In this document: positions 8,210-18,403 of the stretch, in pieces
Position numbering within the stretch: position 1 is the stretch's first letter
How the letters are laid out: the number at the start of each line of letters is the position of its first letter
NCBI RefSeq assembly: GCF_001443045.1
Contig: NZ_LKPJ01000001.1
Span: 192,997-256,996, forward strand
Direction: 5' to 3'
DNA length: 64,000 nucleotides
Origin: Burkholderia ambifaria
Lineage (GTDB): Bacteria; Pseudomonadota; Gammaproteobacteria; Burkholderiales; Burkholderiaceae
Notes under the pieces: model-generated
Told to the model about the DNA's origin: nothing
Seen by the model: the letters and a program-made list of their open reading frames with translations, nothing else
Databases searched by the model: none
Position numbers and translations under genes: made by a program

Positions 8210-9645
8210 GCAGCGGGCCCCGCGATCTGCACGCATTGCGCGACGAATGCCGCTTCGTCGGCTGCTTCGAGGCAGCGCAGGTCGAGCCGCAGCGCATTGT
8301 CGGCGACGCGGCCGATCACCGGGCGCGGCCATTCTCGCAGTCGCTTTTCGAGCTGCGCGAGCGCGCGACCGCCGCGCTTGCCGTCCGGCGTACGCACGAC
8401 GAGCCCGGCGCTCGGCAACTGGTCGACCGGCAGCGCGCCGCTGCCGATCTGGCTGAACATCGGCTCGACGCGCACGTCGAAGCCGCTGCCGAGCACGGCC
8501 TGCAACGCCGGACCCACGCGCTCGGCGGCCTCTGCGATGTCGCGCTGCGGCCGCGTCAGCAGCCGCAACGTCGTGAGCCGCTCACACAGAAATTCCGGTG
8601 CCTCGTAGAGCCGCAGCACGGGTTCGAGCGCGGCGAGCGTCAGCTTGCCGACGCGCAGCGCGCGCTTGAGCGGATGTTTCTTGATCTTCGCGACGAGCGC
8701 GCGATCGCCGACGATCAGGCCGGCCTGCGGCCCGCCGAGCAGCTTGTCGCCGCTGAACGTGACGAGGTTCGCGCCGGCCGCGACGGTTTCCTGCACGGTC
8801 GCCTCGTGCGGCAGCCCCCATTGCGACAGGTCGGCGAGCGTGCCGCTGCCGAGATCGACCGCCACCGGCAGACCGTGCTCGCGGGCAAGCGGCGCAAGTT
8901 CGGTCAGCGTCACTTCCTTCGTGAAGCCGCTGATCGCGTAGTTGCTGCAGTGCACCTTCATCAGCAGCGCGGTGCGCGGGCCGATCGCGTCCGCATAGTC
9001 ACGCAAATGGGTGCGGTTGGTCGTCCCGACTTCGCGCAGCTTCGCGCCCGCACGGCTCATGATGTCGGGAATGCGGAATGCGCCGCCGATCTCGACCAGC
9101 TCGCCGCGCGACACGACGACTTCCTTCTTCGTTGCCAGCGCCGACAGCGTCAGCAGCACGGCCGCGGCATTGTTGTTGACGACGGTCGCGGCTTCCGCGC
9201 CCGTCAGTTCGCACAGCAGATCGTCGATCAGGTCGTCGCGGTCGCCGCGGCGGCCGGTGGCGAGATCGAATTCGAGGTTGACGGGTTGGGTCAGCGCGTC
9301 GACCACCGCGCGCACCGCGTCGTCGGGCAACAGCGCGCGCCCGAGATTGGTGTGCAGCACGGTGCCGGTCAGGTTGAACACCGCGCGCACGGCGCTCGCG
9401 CTTCGCGCGGCCAGCGTGCGGGCGACGGCGGCCGCGATGCGCGGTTCGTCGAGCGGCTCGGCCGCCGACGGATCCTGCTGCGCGGCGGTGCGCCAGCGTT
9501 CGAGTTCCGCGCGCACCGCATTCAGCACGCGCGTGCGGCCATAGTCGGCGAGCAGCGGTTGCAGCGGTGCCGACGACAGCACGCGCTCGACCGACGGCAC
9601 GCGCGCGAGGACGGCATTCAGTTCATTCAAACCCGGTTCGGTCAC
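8206..9645 (-). CDS. selA: L-seryl-tRNA(Sec) selenium transferase
   Basis: A 479-residue PLP enzyme that converts Ser-tRNA(Sec) to Sec-tRNA(Sec) using selenophosphate. The PLP-binding lysine is Lys301 in [14 protein letters not shown]. Other family blocks are [16 protein letters not shown] at ~91 and [10 protein letters not shown] at ~154. It starts with GTG at 9645, preceded by GGAG ten bases upstream. It is coupled to selB by an ATGA overlap and lies 75 bases after fdhE, so fdhE-selA-selB probably form one transcript. Confidence 0.97.
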   Translation of the reverse strand: MTEPGLNELNAVLARVPSVERVLSSAPLQPLLADYGRTRVLNAVRAELERWRTAAQQDPSAAEPLDEPRIAAAVARTLAARSASAVRAVFNLTGTVLHTNLGRALLPDDAVRAVVDALTQPVNLEFDLATGRRGDRDDLIDDLLCELTGAEAATVVNNNAAAVLLTLSALATKKEVVVSRGELVEIGGAFRIPDIMSRAGAKLREVGTTNRTHLRDYADAIGPRTALLMKVHCSNYAISGFTKEVTLTELAPLAREHGLPVAVDLGSGTLADLSQWGLPHEATVQETVAAGANLVTFSGDKLLGGPQAGLIVGDRALVAKIKKHPLKRALRVGKLTLAALEPVLRLYEAPEFLCERLTTLRLLTRPQRDIAEAAERVGPALQAVLGSGFDVRVEPMFSQIGSGALPVDQLPSAGLVVRTPDGKRGGRALAQLEKRLREWPRPVIGRVADNALRLDLRCLEAADEAAFVAQCVQIAGPAA

Positions 9646-9720
9646 GTAATGGTGGCTCCATTTCCAAGCACGGCCGACAACCGGCGCCGGCGCTCGCGCA
9701 CCGGCCCCGGCCGCCTGCCG

Positions 9721-10656
9721 TCAATCCGCTTCGCGCGTCATGTCCGGCCATAGCAGCGGGTTCGGCGAACTGCGCTGGTAGCCGGCTTCGTTCATCAGCA
9801 GGTCGAGCGTGAGGCTCGCAAGGTCGTCCGCCAGCGGCTCGAACTCGAAGTCCTTCTCCTGATAGCCGATCTTGCGATAAGTCTTGCACTCGTCGCACGA
9901 CTCGGCCTTGACGGCTTCGCTGCCGCCCTCGATCCCATGGTAAGCGATGCCCTTGGTCGAGTCGCAGTGCGAACATTTCGTGCGCACCATGTGCCACTCG
10001 GTCGTGCACAGCCCGCACTGCAGGAAACGGTAGCCCTGGAACTGGCCCCCGACGCGCACGACGCTCGCGACCGGATGCGTGCCGCACACCGGGCACAGCC
10101 CCGGCTGGTCGAGATACGGGACGTCGGCCGGCGCGACGCGGCTCGCGAGATCGGTCCAGACGACCTGCAGCGCAGCCATCAGGAACGGCGCGGTGGCCGG
10201 GTCGACCTCGGCGAAGCGCAGCCCGAGAATCGCATCGGCCTGCGTGTCGAGTTCGGCGGGCGCCATCAGGCGCAGCCGGTCGAGCAGTTTCGCGAGCGAC
10301 GGATTGACGAGCCCGGCGCCTTCGACGCGGTCGAGCAGTTCGTACAGCACGGCCCGCCACTGCGGGTTGCGCTCGCCGTCGAGCGCCGGCACGAGCGGCA
10401 TCGAATGCTGCTGCGCGCGCGCGATCGCTTCCTTCGACGGCAGCGGCAGTTCCAGCGTCTGCAGCGTCGCGTGCTGCGCATCGGCGACGGTGGCCATCAG
10501 CCGCAGGTAGCCGCTGATCGGGTTCAGGTCGGCAAGCTTGCGCAGCCGCGCGGCGCGCGCGGCAAACGCGGTCGCGCGCTCCGGCAGGCGAAAGCGCGGA
10601 ATGGCCGAATGATCGAGCGCCGAAATCTCGGTCGGTTCGAGAATGCGTTGTGTCAC
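9721..10656 (-). CDS. fdhE: Formate dehydrogenase accessory protein FdhE
   Basis: A 311-residue cytoplasmic protein needed for assembly or redox maturation of the respiratory formate dehydrogenase. Four CxxC pairs (CPVC, CGLC, CSHC, CDEC) lie in the C-terminal half and form the rubredoxin-like metal site of FdhE. I chose the GTG at 10656 (MTQRILEPTEI) because family members begin this way and GGAAGA lies just upstream; a TTG at 10671 is possible but less likely. It is separated from fdnI by a strong terminator, so it may be made at lower levels than the enzyme subunits. Confidence 0.93.
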   Translation of the reverse strand: MTQRILEPTEISALDHSAIPRFRLPERATAFAARAARLRKLADLNPISGYLRLMATVADAQHATLQTLELPLPSKEAIARAQQHSMPLVPALDGERNPQWRAVLYELLDRVEGAGLVNPSLAKLLDRLRLMAPAELDTQADAILGLRFAEVDPATAPFLMAALQVVWTDLASRVAPADVPYLDQPGLCPVCGTHPVASVVRVGGQFQGYRFLQCGLCTTEWHMVRTKCSHCDSTKGIAYHGIEGGSEAVKAESCDECKTYRKIGYQEKDFEFEPLADDLASLTLDLLMNEAGYQRSSPNPLLWPDMTREAD

Positions 10657-10669
10657 GAAAATGTCTTCC

Positions 10670-10699
10670 AAAAAAACAAGCGCCGACAGATCGGCGCTT
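10670..10699 (-). terminator. Terminator between fdnI and fdhE
   Basis: On the minus strand a 9-bp stem (AAGCGCCGA / TCGGCGCTT, loop TCTG) is followed by GTTTTTTT, a good Rho-independent terminator. It comes immediately before the fdhE ribosome-binding site, so it should limit read-through from fdnGHI into fdhE-selA-selB. Confidence 0.8.
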
Positions 10700-10765
10700 T
10701 TCAGGCGATTCCGACGGTTGGCGGAACGGTACGCAACAATCGGCGTACCGTCCCGCTCCGGTGCG

Positions 10766-11392
10766 TTACTTCACGCTTTCACGGAACCACTTCGGGTGAT
10801 GCTTGCGGGCCCAGCCCAGCGTGACGGTGCCGCGCACCATCGCCCCGATCGAGCCCTTCACCCACAACGCCGCGTAAATGTGCACGATGATGCTCGCGAT
10901 CAGCACGAAGGCCGCCACGGCATGCACGACGGCCGCCGCGCGGATCACCCCGATCGGGAAGTAGAACGAGAAGTAGCGCCGCCAGATCACGACTCCCGAC
11001 AGCAGGAGCAACAGCAGGCACGCCACCAACGTGAAGAATAGCAGCTTCTGTCCGGCGTTATATCGGCCGACGGGCGGCAGCTTGTCTTCCTGGTTGGTCA
11101 GCACGTCGCCGATCTGCTTCAGCCACTGCCGATCGTCCGCGTCGAGCGTATTGTGGTGCCAGAAGCGCACCACCAGGATCGCGAACGACACGAACATCAC
11201 GAGGCCGACGAACGGATGCAGGATCCGCGTCCACTGGCCGCCCCCGAACAGCGCGGTGAGCCAGAACATCGACGGATGGAACAGCGCGAGCCCGGACAGC
11301 GCGAGCAGCACGAACGTGATCGCGGTGATCCAGTGGTTCGTGCGCTCGTTCGGCGTGTAGCGGACGATCAGGTTGGGGTCGTCGTGTTTCAT
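10766..11392 (-). CDS. fdnI: Formate dehydrogenase, cytochrome b556 (gamma) subunit
   Basis: A 208-residue membrane subunit with four hydrophobic helices that holds haem b and passes electrons from formate to quinone. The start [20 protein letters not shown] and the histidines in RTNHW, ILHPF, RFWHH and VVHAV fit the FdnI/FdoI haem-ligand pattern. The ATG at 11392 overlaps the fdnH stop (ATGA). It is the last gene before a terminator. Confidence 0.94.
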   Translation of the reverse strand: MKHDDPNLIVRYTPNERTNHWITAITFVLLALSGLALFHPSMFWLTALFGGGQWTRILHPFVGLVMFVSFAILVVRFWHHNTLDADDRQWLKQIGDVLTNQEDKLPPVGRYNAGQKLLFFTLVACLLLLLLSGVVIWRRYFSFYFPIGVIRAAAVVHAVAAFVLIASIIVHIYAALWVKGSIGAMVRGTVTLGWARKHHPKWFRESVK

Positions 11393-12303
11393 TTCGCGTC
11401 CTCCTTGATGCGTCGCGCCTCGTCGCGCGCGGCGGCTTCCTCGTCCTCGCTGACCTCGTTCGGACCGACCCGCGTGTAGTGGAAGAACCCGGCCAGCGCG
11501 GTCAGCGCGAGGCCGGCGACCGCGAGCGGTTTCGCGATCCCCTTCCACAGCTTCACCATCGGACTGATCGACGGATTGTCGGGCAGCCCGTGATACAGCG
11601 ACGGTTTGTCCGCGTGGTGCAGCACATACATCACGTGCGTGCCGCCGACGCCCTGCGGGTCGTACAGCCCCGCATGCTCGAAGCCGCGCTCCTTCAGGTC
11701 CTCGATCCGCTCGGCCGCATGCTGCTTCATGTCCTCCTTGGTGCCGAACACGATCGCGCCGGTCGGGCAGGTCTTTACGCAGGCCGGTTCCTGACCGACC
11801 GCGACACGGTCGGAACAGAGCGTGCACTTGTACGCGCGATGATCCGTCTTCGAGATCCGCGGGATGTTGAACGGACAGCCGGTCACGCAGTAGCCGCAGC
11901 CGATGCAGTTCTCCTCGTGGAAATCGACGATCCCGTTGTTGTACTGCACGATCGCGCCCGGCGACGGGCACGCCTTCAGGCAGCCCGGATCCTCGCAGTG
12001 CATGCAGCCGTCCTTGCGGATCAGCCATTCGAGGTCGCCGGCCGGGTTCTCGTATTCGGAGAACCGCATCACCGTCCACGAGTGCTCGGTCAGGTCGGCC
12101 GGGTTGTCGTACACGCCGACGTTGGTGCCGACTTCGTCGCGCAGGTCGTTCCACTCCATGCACGCCGTCTGGCACGCCTTGCAGCCGATGCACTTCGATA
12201 CGTCGATCAGCTTCGCGACGCTCCCGGTCACCGGTTCGCGCGCCGTGGGCGGCGGCGTCGTGGTGGCCGAGACGCGCTTGATATCCAGCGATTGCAATGC
12301 CAT
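11389..12303 (-). CDS. fdnH: Formate dehydrogenase iron-sulfur (beta) subunit
   Basis: A 304-residue electron-transfer subunit. Cysteine clusters [11 protein letters not shown] (~38), [13 protein letters not shown] (~100), [11 protein letters not shown] (~133) and CTLCSD...CVKTC (~160) give sites for four [4Fe-4S] centres. A single C-terminal membrane helix ([14 protein letters not shown]) anchors it to the periplasmic side of the membrane, as in E. coli FdnH. It lies 10 bases after fdnG and overlaps fdnI. Confidence 0.95.
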   Translation of the reverse strand: MALQSLDIKRVSATTTPPPTAREPVTGSVAKLIDVSKCIGCKACQTACMEWNDLRDEVGTNVGVYDNPADLTEHSWTVMRFSEYENPAGDLEWLIRKDGCMHCEDPGCLKACPSPGAIVQYNNGIVDFHEENCIGCGYCVTGCPFNIPRISKTDHRAYKCTLCSDRVAVGQEPACVKTCPTGAIVFGTKEDMKQHAAERIEDLKERGFEHAGLYDPQGVGGTHVMYVLHHADKPSLYHGLPDNPSISPMVKLWKGIAKPLAVAGLALTALAGFFHYTRVGPNEVSEDEEAAARDEARRIKEDAK

Positions 12304-12313
12304 CTCTTCCCCC

Positions 12314-15300
12314 TTACGCCTTTTCGACCTTCACCAGGAACGACTTGAATTCCGGTGTGTACGAGTTGCCGTCGCCGACGGACGGAGTCAGCGTGTTGGC
12401 GAGATAGCCGGGCTTCGTCAGACCCTTGAAGCCCCAGTGCAACGGGACGCCGACCGTCTGGACCTTCTTGCCCTCGATCGTCAGCGGCTTGATCCGCTTC
12501 GTGACGAGGGCGACCGCGATGATGTAGCCGCGCTTGGACGACACCTTCACGCGCTCGCCGTGCGCGACGCCGACTTCCTTCGCGAGGTCTTCGCCGATCT
12601 CGACGAATTGCTCGGGCTGGATGATCGAGTTCAGCCGCGCATGCTTGGTCCAGTAGTGGAAATGCTCGGTCAGCCGGTACGTCGTCGCGACGTGCGGGAA
12701 CTCCGACACCTTGCCGAACGACGCGCGGTCGTCCGGGAACACGCGGGCGGCCGGGTTGTTCAGCGCCTGCGGGTTGTCAGGGTGCAGCGGGTTCGCCGCA
12801 AGCGGCGTCTCGAACGGCTCGTAGTGCTCGGGGAACGGGCCTTCGTTCATCCCCGCGCGGGCGAAGAAGCGCGCGACGCCTTCCGGGTTCATGATGAACG
12901 GCCCCATCCCGTTCTCGGGCGGTTCGTCCACCTTGAAGTCCGGCACGTCGACGCCCTTCCACGCACTGCCGTTCCAGCCGACCAGCTTGCGGGTCGGGTC
13001 GAACGGCTTGCCGGCGACGTCGCACGATGCGCGGTTGTACAGGATCCGACGATTGGCCGGCCACGCCCACGCCCAATTCAGCGTCTGGCCGATGCCGGTC
13101 GGGTCGGAGTTGTCGCGCCGCCCCATCTGGTTGCCCGCCTGCGTCCACGCGCCGCAGAAGATCCAGCAGCCGCTCGCGGTCGTGCCGTCGTCCTTCAGTT
13201 GCGCGAACGCGGCGAGCTGCTCGCCCTTCTTCACGAGCGTCTTCGTCGGATCCTTCGGATCGGGCAGGTCGGCGAGCGCCTTCCCGTTGAACTCCATCGC
13301 GAGTTCTTCGGGCGTCGGGCTTTCCGGGTTCGCGTACGGCCACGTCAGGTTCACGATCGGATCCGGATACTTGCCGCCGTCCGTCTGGTACATCTTGCGC
13401 ATGCGCAGGAACAGCCCCGACATGATCTCGAGATCGCTCCGCGCCTCGCCCGGCGGCTCCGCGCCCTTCCAGTGCCACTGCAGCACGCGGCTCGAACTGA
13501 CGAGCGAACCGTTTTCCTCCGCGAAACACGTGGTCGGCAGCCGGAACACCTCGGTCTGGATCTTCGACGCATCGACATCGTTGAAATCGCCGTGATGCTT
13601 CCAGAACTCGGACGTCTCGGTCGCGAGCGGATCCATGATCACGAGCCACTTCAGCTTCGCGAGACCGGCTGCCGTCTTCACCTTCGACGGTGCCGCCGCG
13701 AGCGGGTTGAAGCCCTGGCAGATGTAGCCGTTCATCTTGCCGGCATTCATCAGCTCGATCGCCTGCAGCAGGTCGTACTGCTTGTCGAGCTTCGGCAGGT
13801 AGTCGTACGCCCAGTTGTTCTCGGCGGTCGCCGCGTCGCCCCACCACGACTTCATGAAGCTGACGTGGAAGGCCTTGTAGTTCTTCCAGTAGCTCAGTTG
13901 GTTCGGCCGCAGCGGCAGTTGCACGCGCTTCTTGATGTAGCCGTCGAAATCCTGTTCGGCCTGCATCGGCAGCGTCATGTAGCCCGGCAGCAGGTTCGAC
14001 ATCAGCCCGAGGTCGGTCAACCCCTGGATGTTCGAGTGGCCGCGCAGCGCGTTCATCCCGCCGCCGGCGATGCCGATGTTGCCGAGCAGCAGTTGCACCA
14101 TCGCGCCGGTGCGGATCATCTGCGCGCCGACCGAGTGGTGCGTCCAGCCGAGCGCGTACAGGATCGTGCCGGCGCGGCCGGGAACGGCGGTGGTCGCGAG
14201 CATCTCGCACACCTTCAGGAATTTCTCCTTCGGCGTGCCGCACGTCTGCTGGACCATGTCCGGCGTATAGCGCGCGTAGTGCTGCTTCAGCAGGTTGTAC
14301 ACGCAACGCGGATGCTGCAGCGTCGGGTCGACCTTCACGAAGCCGTCGTCGCCGCGCTCGTAGTCCCAGCTCGATTTGTCCGGGTACGCGTGCTTCTCGG
14401 CGTCGTAGCCGGAATAAATGCCGTCGTTGAACGCGAAATCCTCGCGCACGATGAACGAGAAGTCCGTGTAGTTCTTCACGTACTCATGCTGGATCTTGTC
14501 GTTCGTCAGCAGATAGTTGATGACGCCGCCCAGGAAGACGATGTCGGTGCCGGTGCGGATCGGCGCGTAGTAGTCGGCCACCGAGGCCGTACGCGTGAAG
14601 CGCGGGTCGACGACGATCAGCCGCGCCTTGCGGTGCGCCTTCGCCTCCGTTACCCACTTGAAACCGCACGGATGGGCCTCGGCTGCGTTGCCGCCCATCA
14701 CGAGAATCACGTCCGCGTTCTTGATGTCGACCCAATGGTTCGTCATCGCTCCACGGCCAAACGTCGGGGCAAGACCTGCCACCGTCGGGCCATGTCAGAC
14801 ACGCGCCTGATTGTCGAATGCGAGCATCCCGAGGCTGCGGACAGCCTTGTGCGTCAGGTAGCCGACTTCGTTGCTGCCCGCCGACGCGGCCAGCATGCCG
14901 GTGGTCAGCCAGCGGTTGACCTTGGCGCCGTCTTCCGCCGTCTCGACGAAGTTCGCGTCGCGGTCGGCCTTCATCAGCTTCGCGATCCGGTCGAGCGCAT
15001 CGCCCCACGAGATACGCTCCCACTTGTCCGAGCCCGGCGCCCGGTATTCGGGATGCGTCAGGCGGTTCGGGCTGTGGATGAAGTCGATCAGGCTCGCGCC
15101 CTTCGGGCACAGCGTGCCGCGATTGACGGGATGGTCGGGATCGCCTTCGATATGGATGATGCTCGGCTGCGCATTCTTCGCACCGTCGCCGAGGCTGTAC
15201 ATCAGGATGCCGCAACCCACTGAACAATAAGGACAGGTGTTGCGCGTTTCGACTGTGCGCGCCAGCTTGTACTGTCGGACTTCGGCGAGCGCTTCCGTCG

Positions 15301-15385
15301 GAGAAAAGCCCATCAGGGCAAGACTCGATCCGGCAAGCGACGTGGCCGTCACCTTCAGGAACTGGCGCCGGGACATTTGTAGCAT
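12314..15385 (-). CDS. fdnG: Formate dehydrogenase catalytic (alpha) subunit, selenoprotein
   Basis: A 1023-residue molybdopterin enzyme that oxidises formate to CO2. The frame is interrupted by one TGA (14797-14795), codon 197. The flanking sequence [23 protein letters not shown] matches the selenocysteine site of FdnG, so this is recoding and not a frameshift. A Tat signal (SRRQFLK, Arg6-Arg7) exports it folded to the periplasm. The N-terminal [4Fe-4S] cysteines are C51, C54, C58 and C93. The E. coli protein has 1015 residues. selA, selB and selC lie nearby on the same strand, as needed for its synthesis. Confidence 0.96.
14755..14797 (-). promoter_or_regulatory. SECIS element in fdnG mRNA
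   Basis: Directly after the TGA codon the mRNA can fold into a hairpin. The apical part GGCA-GGUCU-UGCC lies at 14780-14768, and outer pairing is possible between GGCC at 14791-14788 and 14758-14755. The GGUCU loop is the SelB-binding loop of the E. coli fdhF and fdnG SECIS elements. It lies at the expected distance from the UGA. Confidence 0.85.
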
Positions 15386-15426
15386 GATGGTCTCGGCTGC
15401 TTGTGGGGTGAGGTGAAACTGAAAGG

Positions 15427-15432
15427 ATTATA
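15427..15432 (-). promoter_or_regulatory. Candidate -10 box for fdnGHI
   Basis: A perfect TATAAT on the minus strand lies 42 bases upstream of the fdnG ATG. No convincing TTGACA is seen 17 bases further up (TCATCA there), so an activator may be needed. I looked for an FNR-type TTGAT-N4-ATCAA site and found only a half match near 15465. Confidence 0.45.
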
Positions 15433-15523
15433 GACAGCCAGCGCAACTATGATGAAATCTTCTGATCAATACTGATTTGCCCGATCCACCGATATCCCGC
15501 GATCGGCACGCAACCGAACCGTC

Positions 15524-16456
15524 ATGAAACGACAGATCACGTCCGAAGCTACCCGTCTCGCGCAACAACAGGCCAACTGGGCACTCAACGCGTTCAAGCG
15601 TTTCTCCTCCGACCGATGCTCGGCGATGGCCGCGAGCATCGCGTTCTTCTCGGCGTTCTCGCTCGCGCCGACGCTCGTGATGGTGATCGCCGTGGCCGGC
15701 TGGTTCTACGGCGACGACGCCGCGCGCGGCCAGGTGTTCGAGCAGGCACACCAGCTGATCGGCGACGACGCAGCGGCCAGCATCCAGACGATCGTGCAGA
15801 ACGCGCATCGCGCGGGCGAGCGCGGCGGCATCGCGACGCTGATCTCGTTCGCCGCGCTCGCACTCGGCGCATCGGCGACGTTCGCGTCGCTGAACACGGC
15901 GCTGAGCGTGATCTGGCCGAGCACGGAAAACCGCTGGTCGAGCATGCTCGGGCTCGTGCGCGTGCGGCTGATTTCGTTCGGGCTCGTGCTCGGCGTCGCG
16001 TTCCTGCTGATCGTGTCGCTCGTGCTCGATACCGCGATCACGTTCATCGGCACGTGGCTGCTCGGCAATTCACCGTACGTCGTGATCACCAACCTGCTGC
16101 AGTTCTTCGTCGGCATCGCGGTGCTCGCAGGCGCGTTCGCCGCGCTGATGAAGTTCCTGCCGGACGCGCGCGTCGCATGGCACGACGCGGTGATCGGCGG
16201 GATCGTGTCCGCGATCCTGTTCTCCGGCGGCAAGAAGCTGTTCGCGCTGTATCTCGCGCACGCGGGCACGGCAAGTGCGTTCGGCGCGGCCGGATCGTTC
16301 GCGGTCCTGCTGATGTGGCTGTACTTCTCGGCGGCCGTGCTGCTGCTCGGCGCGGAATTCGCGGCTGCGCGCGGCGATGCACATCGCCGCACCGGCAACG
16401 TTGCGGCCGTGTCCGCGCAGACGGATCACGCCACCGATCGCGCACGCGACAGCTGA
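15524..16456 (+). CDS. YihY/BrkB family inner-membrane protein
   Basis: A 310-residue protein with about six membrane helices. It belongs to the YihY/BrkB family, formerly mislabelled ribonuclease BN. The N-terminal SDRCSAMAASIAFFSAFSLA and the central DARVAWHDAVIGGI with FGAAGSFAVLLMWLYFSA are family hallmarks. The function of the family is not settled; transport or envelope roles have been proposed. It is transcribed divergently from fdnG, with 138 bases between the start codons. Confidence 0.85.
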   Translation: MKRQITSEATRLAQQQANWALNAFKRFSSDRCSAMAASIAFFSAFSLAPTLVMVIAVAGWFYGDDAARGQVFEQAHQLIGDDAAASIQTIVQNAHRAGERGGIATLISFAALALGASATFASLNTALSVIWPSTENRWSSMLGLVRVRLISFGLVLGVAFLLIVSLVLDTAITFIGTWLLGNSPYVVITNLLQFFVGIAVLAGAFAALMKFLPDARVAWHDAVIGGIVSAILFSGGKKLFALYLAHAGTASAFGAAGSFAVLLMWLYFSAAVLLLGAEFAAARGDAHRRTGNVAAVSAQTDHATDRARDS

Positions 16457-16875
16457 TTGCCTCGCGCGGCCGCGCATTGCGCGTGCCGCATCGTCGTCCT
16501 ACGCGACCGCGCTTCTTTTCGCAACCACCCCGCCCCGTCTCGCGTTCATGCGTGTTGATGCTTTGCTTGCATCACCACGCGATGCAAGCCGCAACGGCAA
16601 ACGTTTGCCATCGTCGATTTCCGTGCTCCAACCGGCGAAATCCGCCCTTCTGTTGCCAAACACCACAACCACCGCAACAATCGCAGCGCAGCAATTGTCA
16701 ACTATTTCAAAAACAGGAACAGTTCTTGATGTGCTTGATCTATATGAACTTTTTCTCGCTGTTACCTTTTCGAGACACTTTATTTTTTAAGCTTTCTTGC
16801 CTGTATGGCACTGAGCTATTCTCCATTCCGCAACAAATAACGAATGACGAATCATTTGCGTGGAGATACTCAACG
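16457..16875. other. Porin upstream region
   Basis: About 420 bases without a gene. The first half is GC-rich and unremarkable. From about 16660 it turns AT-rich (ACTATTTCAAAAACAGG, TTTATTTTTTAAGC), as expected for a long 5' leader of a highly expressed porin. GGAGATACT at 16862-16870 is the porin ribosome-binding site. No promoter could be placed with confidence. Confidence 0.5.
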
Positions 16876-18033
16876 ATGAAGAAACTCGCTCTCTCGACCC
16901 TCTCGCTCGCCCTGCTGGGCGCCGCCGGTGCTGCTCACGCCCAGTCGAGCGTGACGCTGTACGGCGTGATCGACACGTCGATCGCATGGGTTCACGGCAA
17001 CGACGGCCAGGCCAACAACTCGTGGCAAATGCTGTCGGGCAACCTGCAAGGCAGCCGTTGGGGCCTGAAAGGCGCTGAAGACCTCGGCGGTGGCCTGAAG
17101 GCGATCTTCCAGTTGGAAAACGGTTTTGATCCGGGCACGGGTCACCTGAACCAAGGTGGTCGCATGTTCGGTCGCCAGGCATACGTCGGCCTCCAGAGCA
17201 ACCAGTACGGTACGCTGACGCTCGGCCGCCAGTACGACCCGCTGGTCGACCTGGTCCAGGCAGTCACGGCTGACAACTACTTCGGCAGCGTGATGGCCAC
17301 GCCGGGCGACGTCGACAACAACGACAACTCGCTGCGCGTCAGCAACGCAATCAAGTACACGTCGCCGGTCTGGGCAGGCTTCCAGGTCGAAGGCATGTAC
17401 GCCCTCGGCGGCGTCGCAGGCAAGACGGGCTCGGGCCAGACGTGGTCGGTCGCAGCTGCATACAACAACGGCCCGGTCGGCGTTGCAGCAGGCTACTTCT
17501 ACGCAGCCAACCCGTCGCCGACGACGGCTGTCGGCCGCGCAGGCTGGGGTTCGACGACGTCCGACGCGATCTTCGACGGCCCGATCAACTCGGGTTACGA
17601 CACGGCGAAGTCGATCGCCATCGCGCAAGTCGCAGGCCAGTACGCAATCGGCCCGGTAACGGTCGGTCTCGGCTACAGCAACGCACAGTACAAGCCGGAC
17701 GCATTCTCGGGCTTCGGTTCGACCGAAAAGTACAACACGGGCCGCGCGTTCGTGACGTACCAGGTCACGCCGCCGCTGCTGCTGGGCCTCGGCTATTCGT
17801 ACACGAAGGCAAGCGGCGACACGGCCGCGAAGTACCATCAGGTCGGTGTCGGCGCGGACTACTCGCTGTCGAAGCGCACGGACCTCTACCTGGTTGGCGC
17901 ATACCAGCACGCAAGCGGCACGCAGCTCGTCGACGGCGTGCAGCAAACCGCGCAAGCGTCGATCGCTTCGTACGGCTTCGCTGGCAAGAGCTCGGCCGAA
18001 ATGGTCGCGGTCGGTATCCGCCACAAGTTCTAA
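16876..18033 (+). CDS. General porin (Gram-negative OmpC-like, beta-barrel)
   Basis: A 385-residue outer-membrane porin of the Burkholderiales trimeric type. Residues 1-22 are a signal peptide (MKKLALSTLSLALLGAAGAA, cut after HAQ). The mature part begins SSVTLYGVIDTSI, with the usual early strands NLQGSRWGLKGAEDLGGGLK and QAYVGLQSNQYGTLTLGRQY. The last residues, VAVGIRHKF, end in phenylalanine as required for Bam-dependent assembly. Codon use is strongly biased, suggesting high expression. It is a single-gene unit with its own terminator. Confidence 0.95.
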   Translation: MKKLALSTLSLALLGAAGAAHAQSSVTLYGVIDTSIAWVHGNDGQANNSWQMLSGNLQGSRWGLKGAEDLGGGLKAIFQLENGFDPGTGHLNQGGRMFGRQAYVGLQSNQYGTLTLGRQYDPLVDLVQAVTADNYFGSVMATPGDVDNNDNSLRVSNAIKYTSPVWAGFQVEGMYALGGVAGKTGSGQTWSVAAAYNNGPVGVAAGYFYAANPSPTTAVGRAGWGSTTSDAIFDGPINSGYDTAKSIAIAQVAGQYAIGPVTVGLGYSNAQYKPDAFSGFGSTEKYNTGRAFVTYQVTPPLLLGLGYSYTKASGDTAAKYHQVGVGADYSLSKRTDLYLVGAYQHASGTQLVDGVQQTAQASIASYGFAGKSSAEMVAVGIRHKF

Positions 18034-18403
18034 GAAGTACGTTTCCGGTGTGCATGGCGTCTTCGACGCCATGCCGCCGAACTGCAAAACCAGTCATCGG
18101 CTTCGGCCATGGCTGGTTTTTTTTCGTCCGTTGCCGGCGGCGGCCGCCAGCGCCGTGGCGGACGACGACCGCGCCGGGACCCTCAGTACGGCAGTCGGCC
18201 GGGAGCGGCGCCTGAGCCGCCTATCGCGCGCAGAAAGCACGTTTGCAGGCATGTCGGGCGCCTCGCCCTGTCGATGAATCCGGCGCCCCTCCCATGTGAA
18301 GCACGTATGCTTCGACATGTCGATTTCGACGCCCCTCGTCCGTCGTATCGATGGCGGCATGCAGATTGCCCGTCCCTCACCGACAGCTGACAGGAGACGC
18401 TCC
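18034..18403. other. Spacer between porin and VOC gene
   Basis: About 370 bases. It holds the two porin terminator hairpins (18053-18124). The rest is GC-rich sequence in which I see no gene or repeat apart from the VOC ribosome-binding site at 18392-18397. Confidence 0.5.
18086..18124 (+). terminator. Porin terminator
   Basis: An AAAACCAG ... CTGGTTTT stem extended by partial inner pairing and ending in eight Ts. A second perfect hairpin (GCATGGCGTC-TTC-GACGCCATGC) lies just before it at 18053-18075. Confidence 0.8.

Noticed and set aside
10657..10671. fdhE starting at the TTG at 10671
   Set aside because: The GTG at 10656 gives the family-typical MTQRIL start and a better-placed ribosome-binding site.
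14783..14797. fdnG split into two genes or broken by a nonsense mutation
   Set aside because: The stop is a single in-frame TGA at the conserved selenocysteine site, with a SECIS-like hairpin and sel genes nearby.
11903..15223. A very long plus-strand open frame (over 1100 codons) opposite fdnG and fdnH
   Set aside because: It is low-complexity and Arg/His-rich, with no recognisable domain. It mirrors the third-position GC bias of the real minus-strand genes.
15455..15480. FNR/ANR box upstream of fdnG
   Set aside because: Only a half site (TTGATCAG) is seen; the second half does not match.
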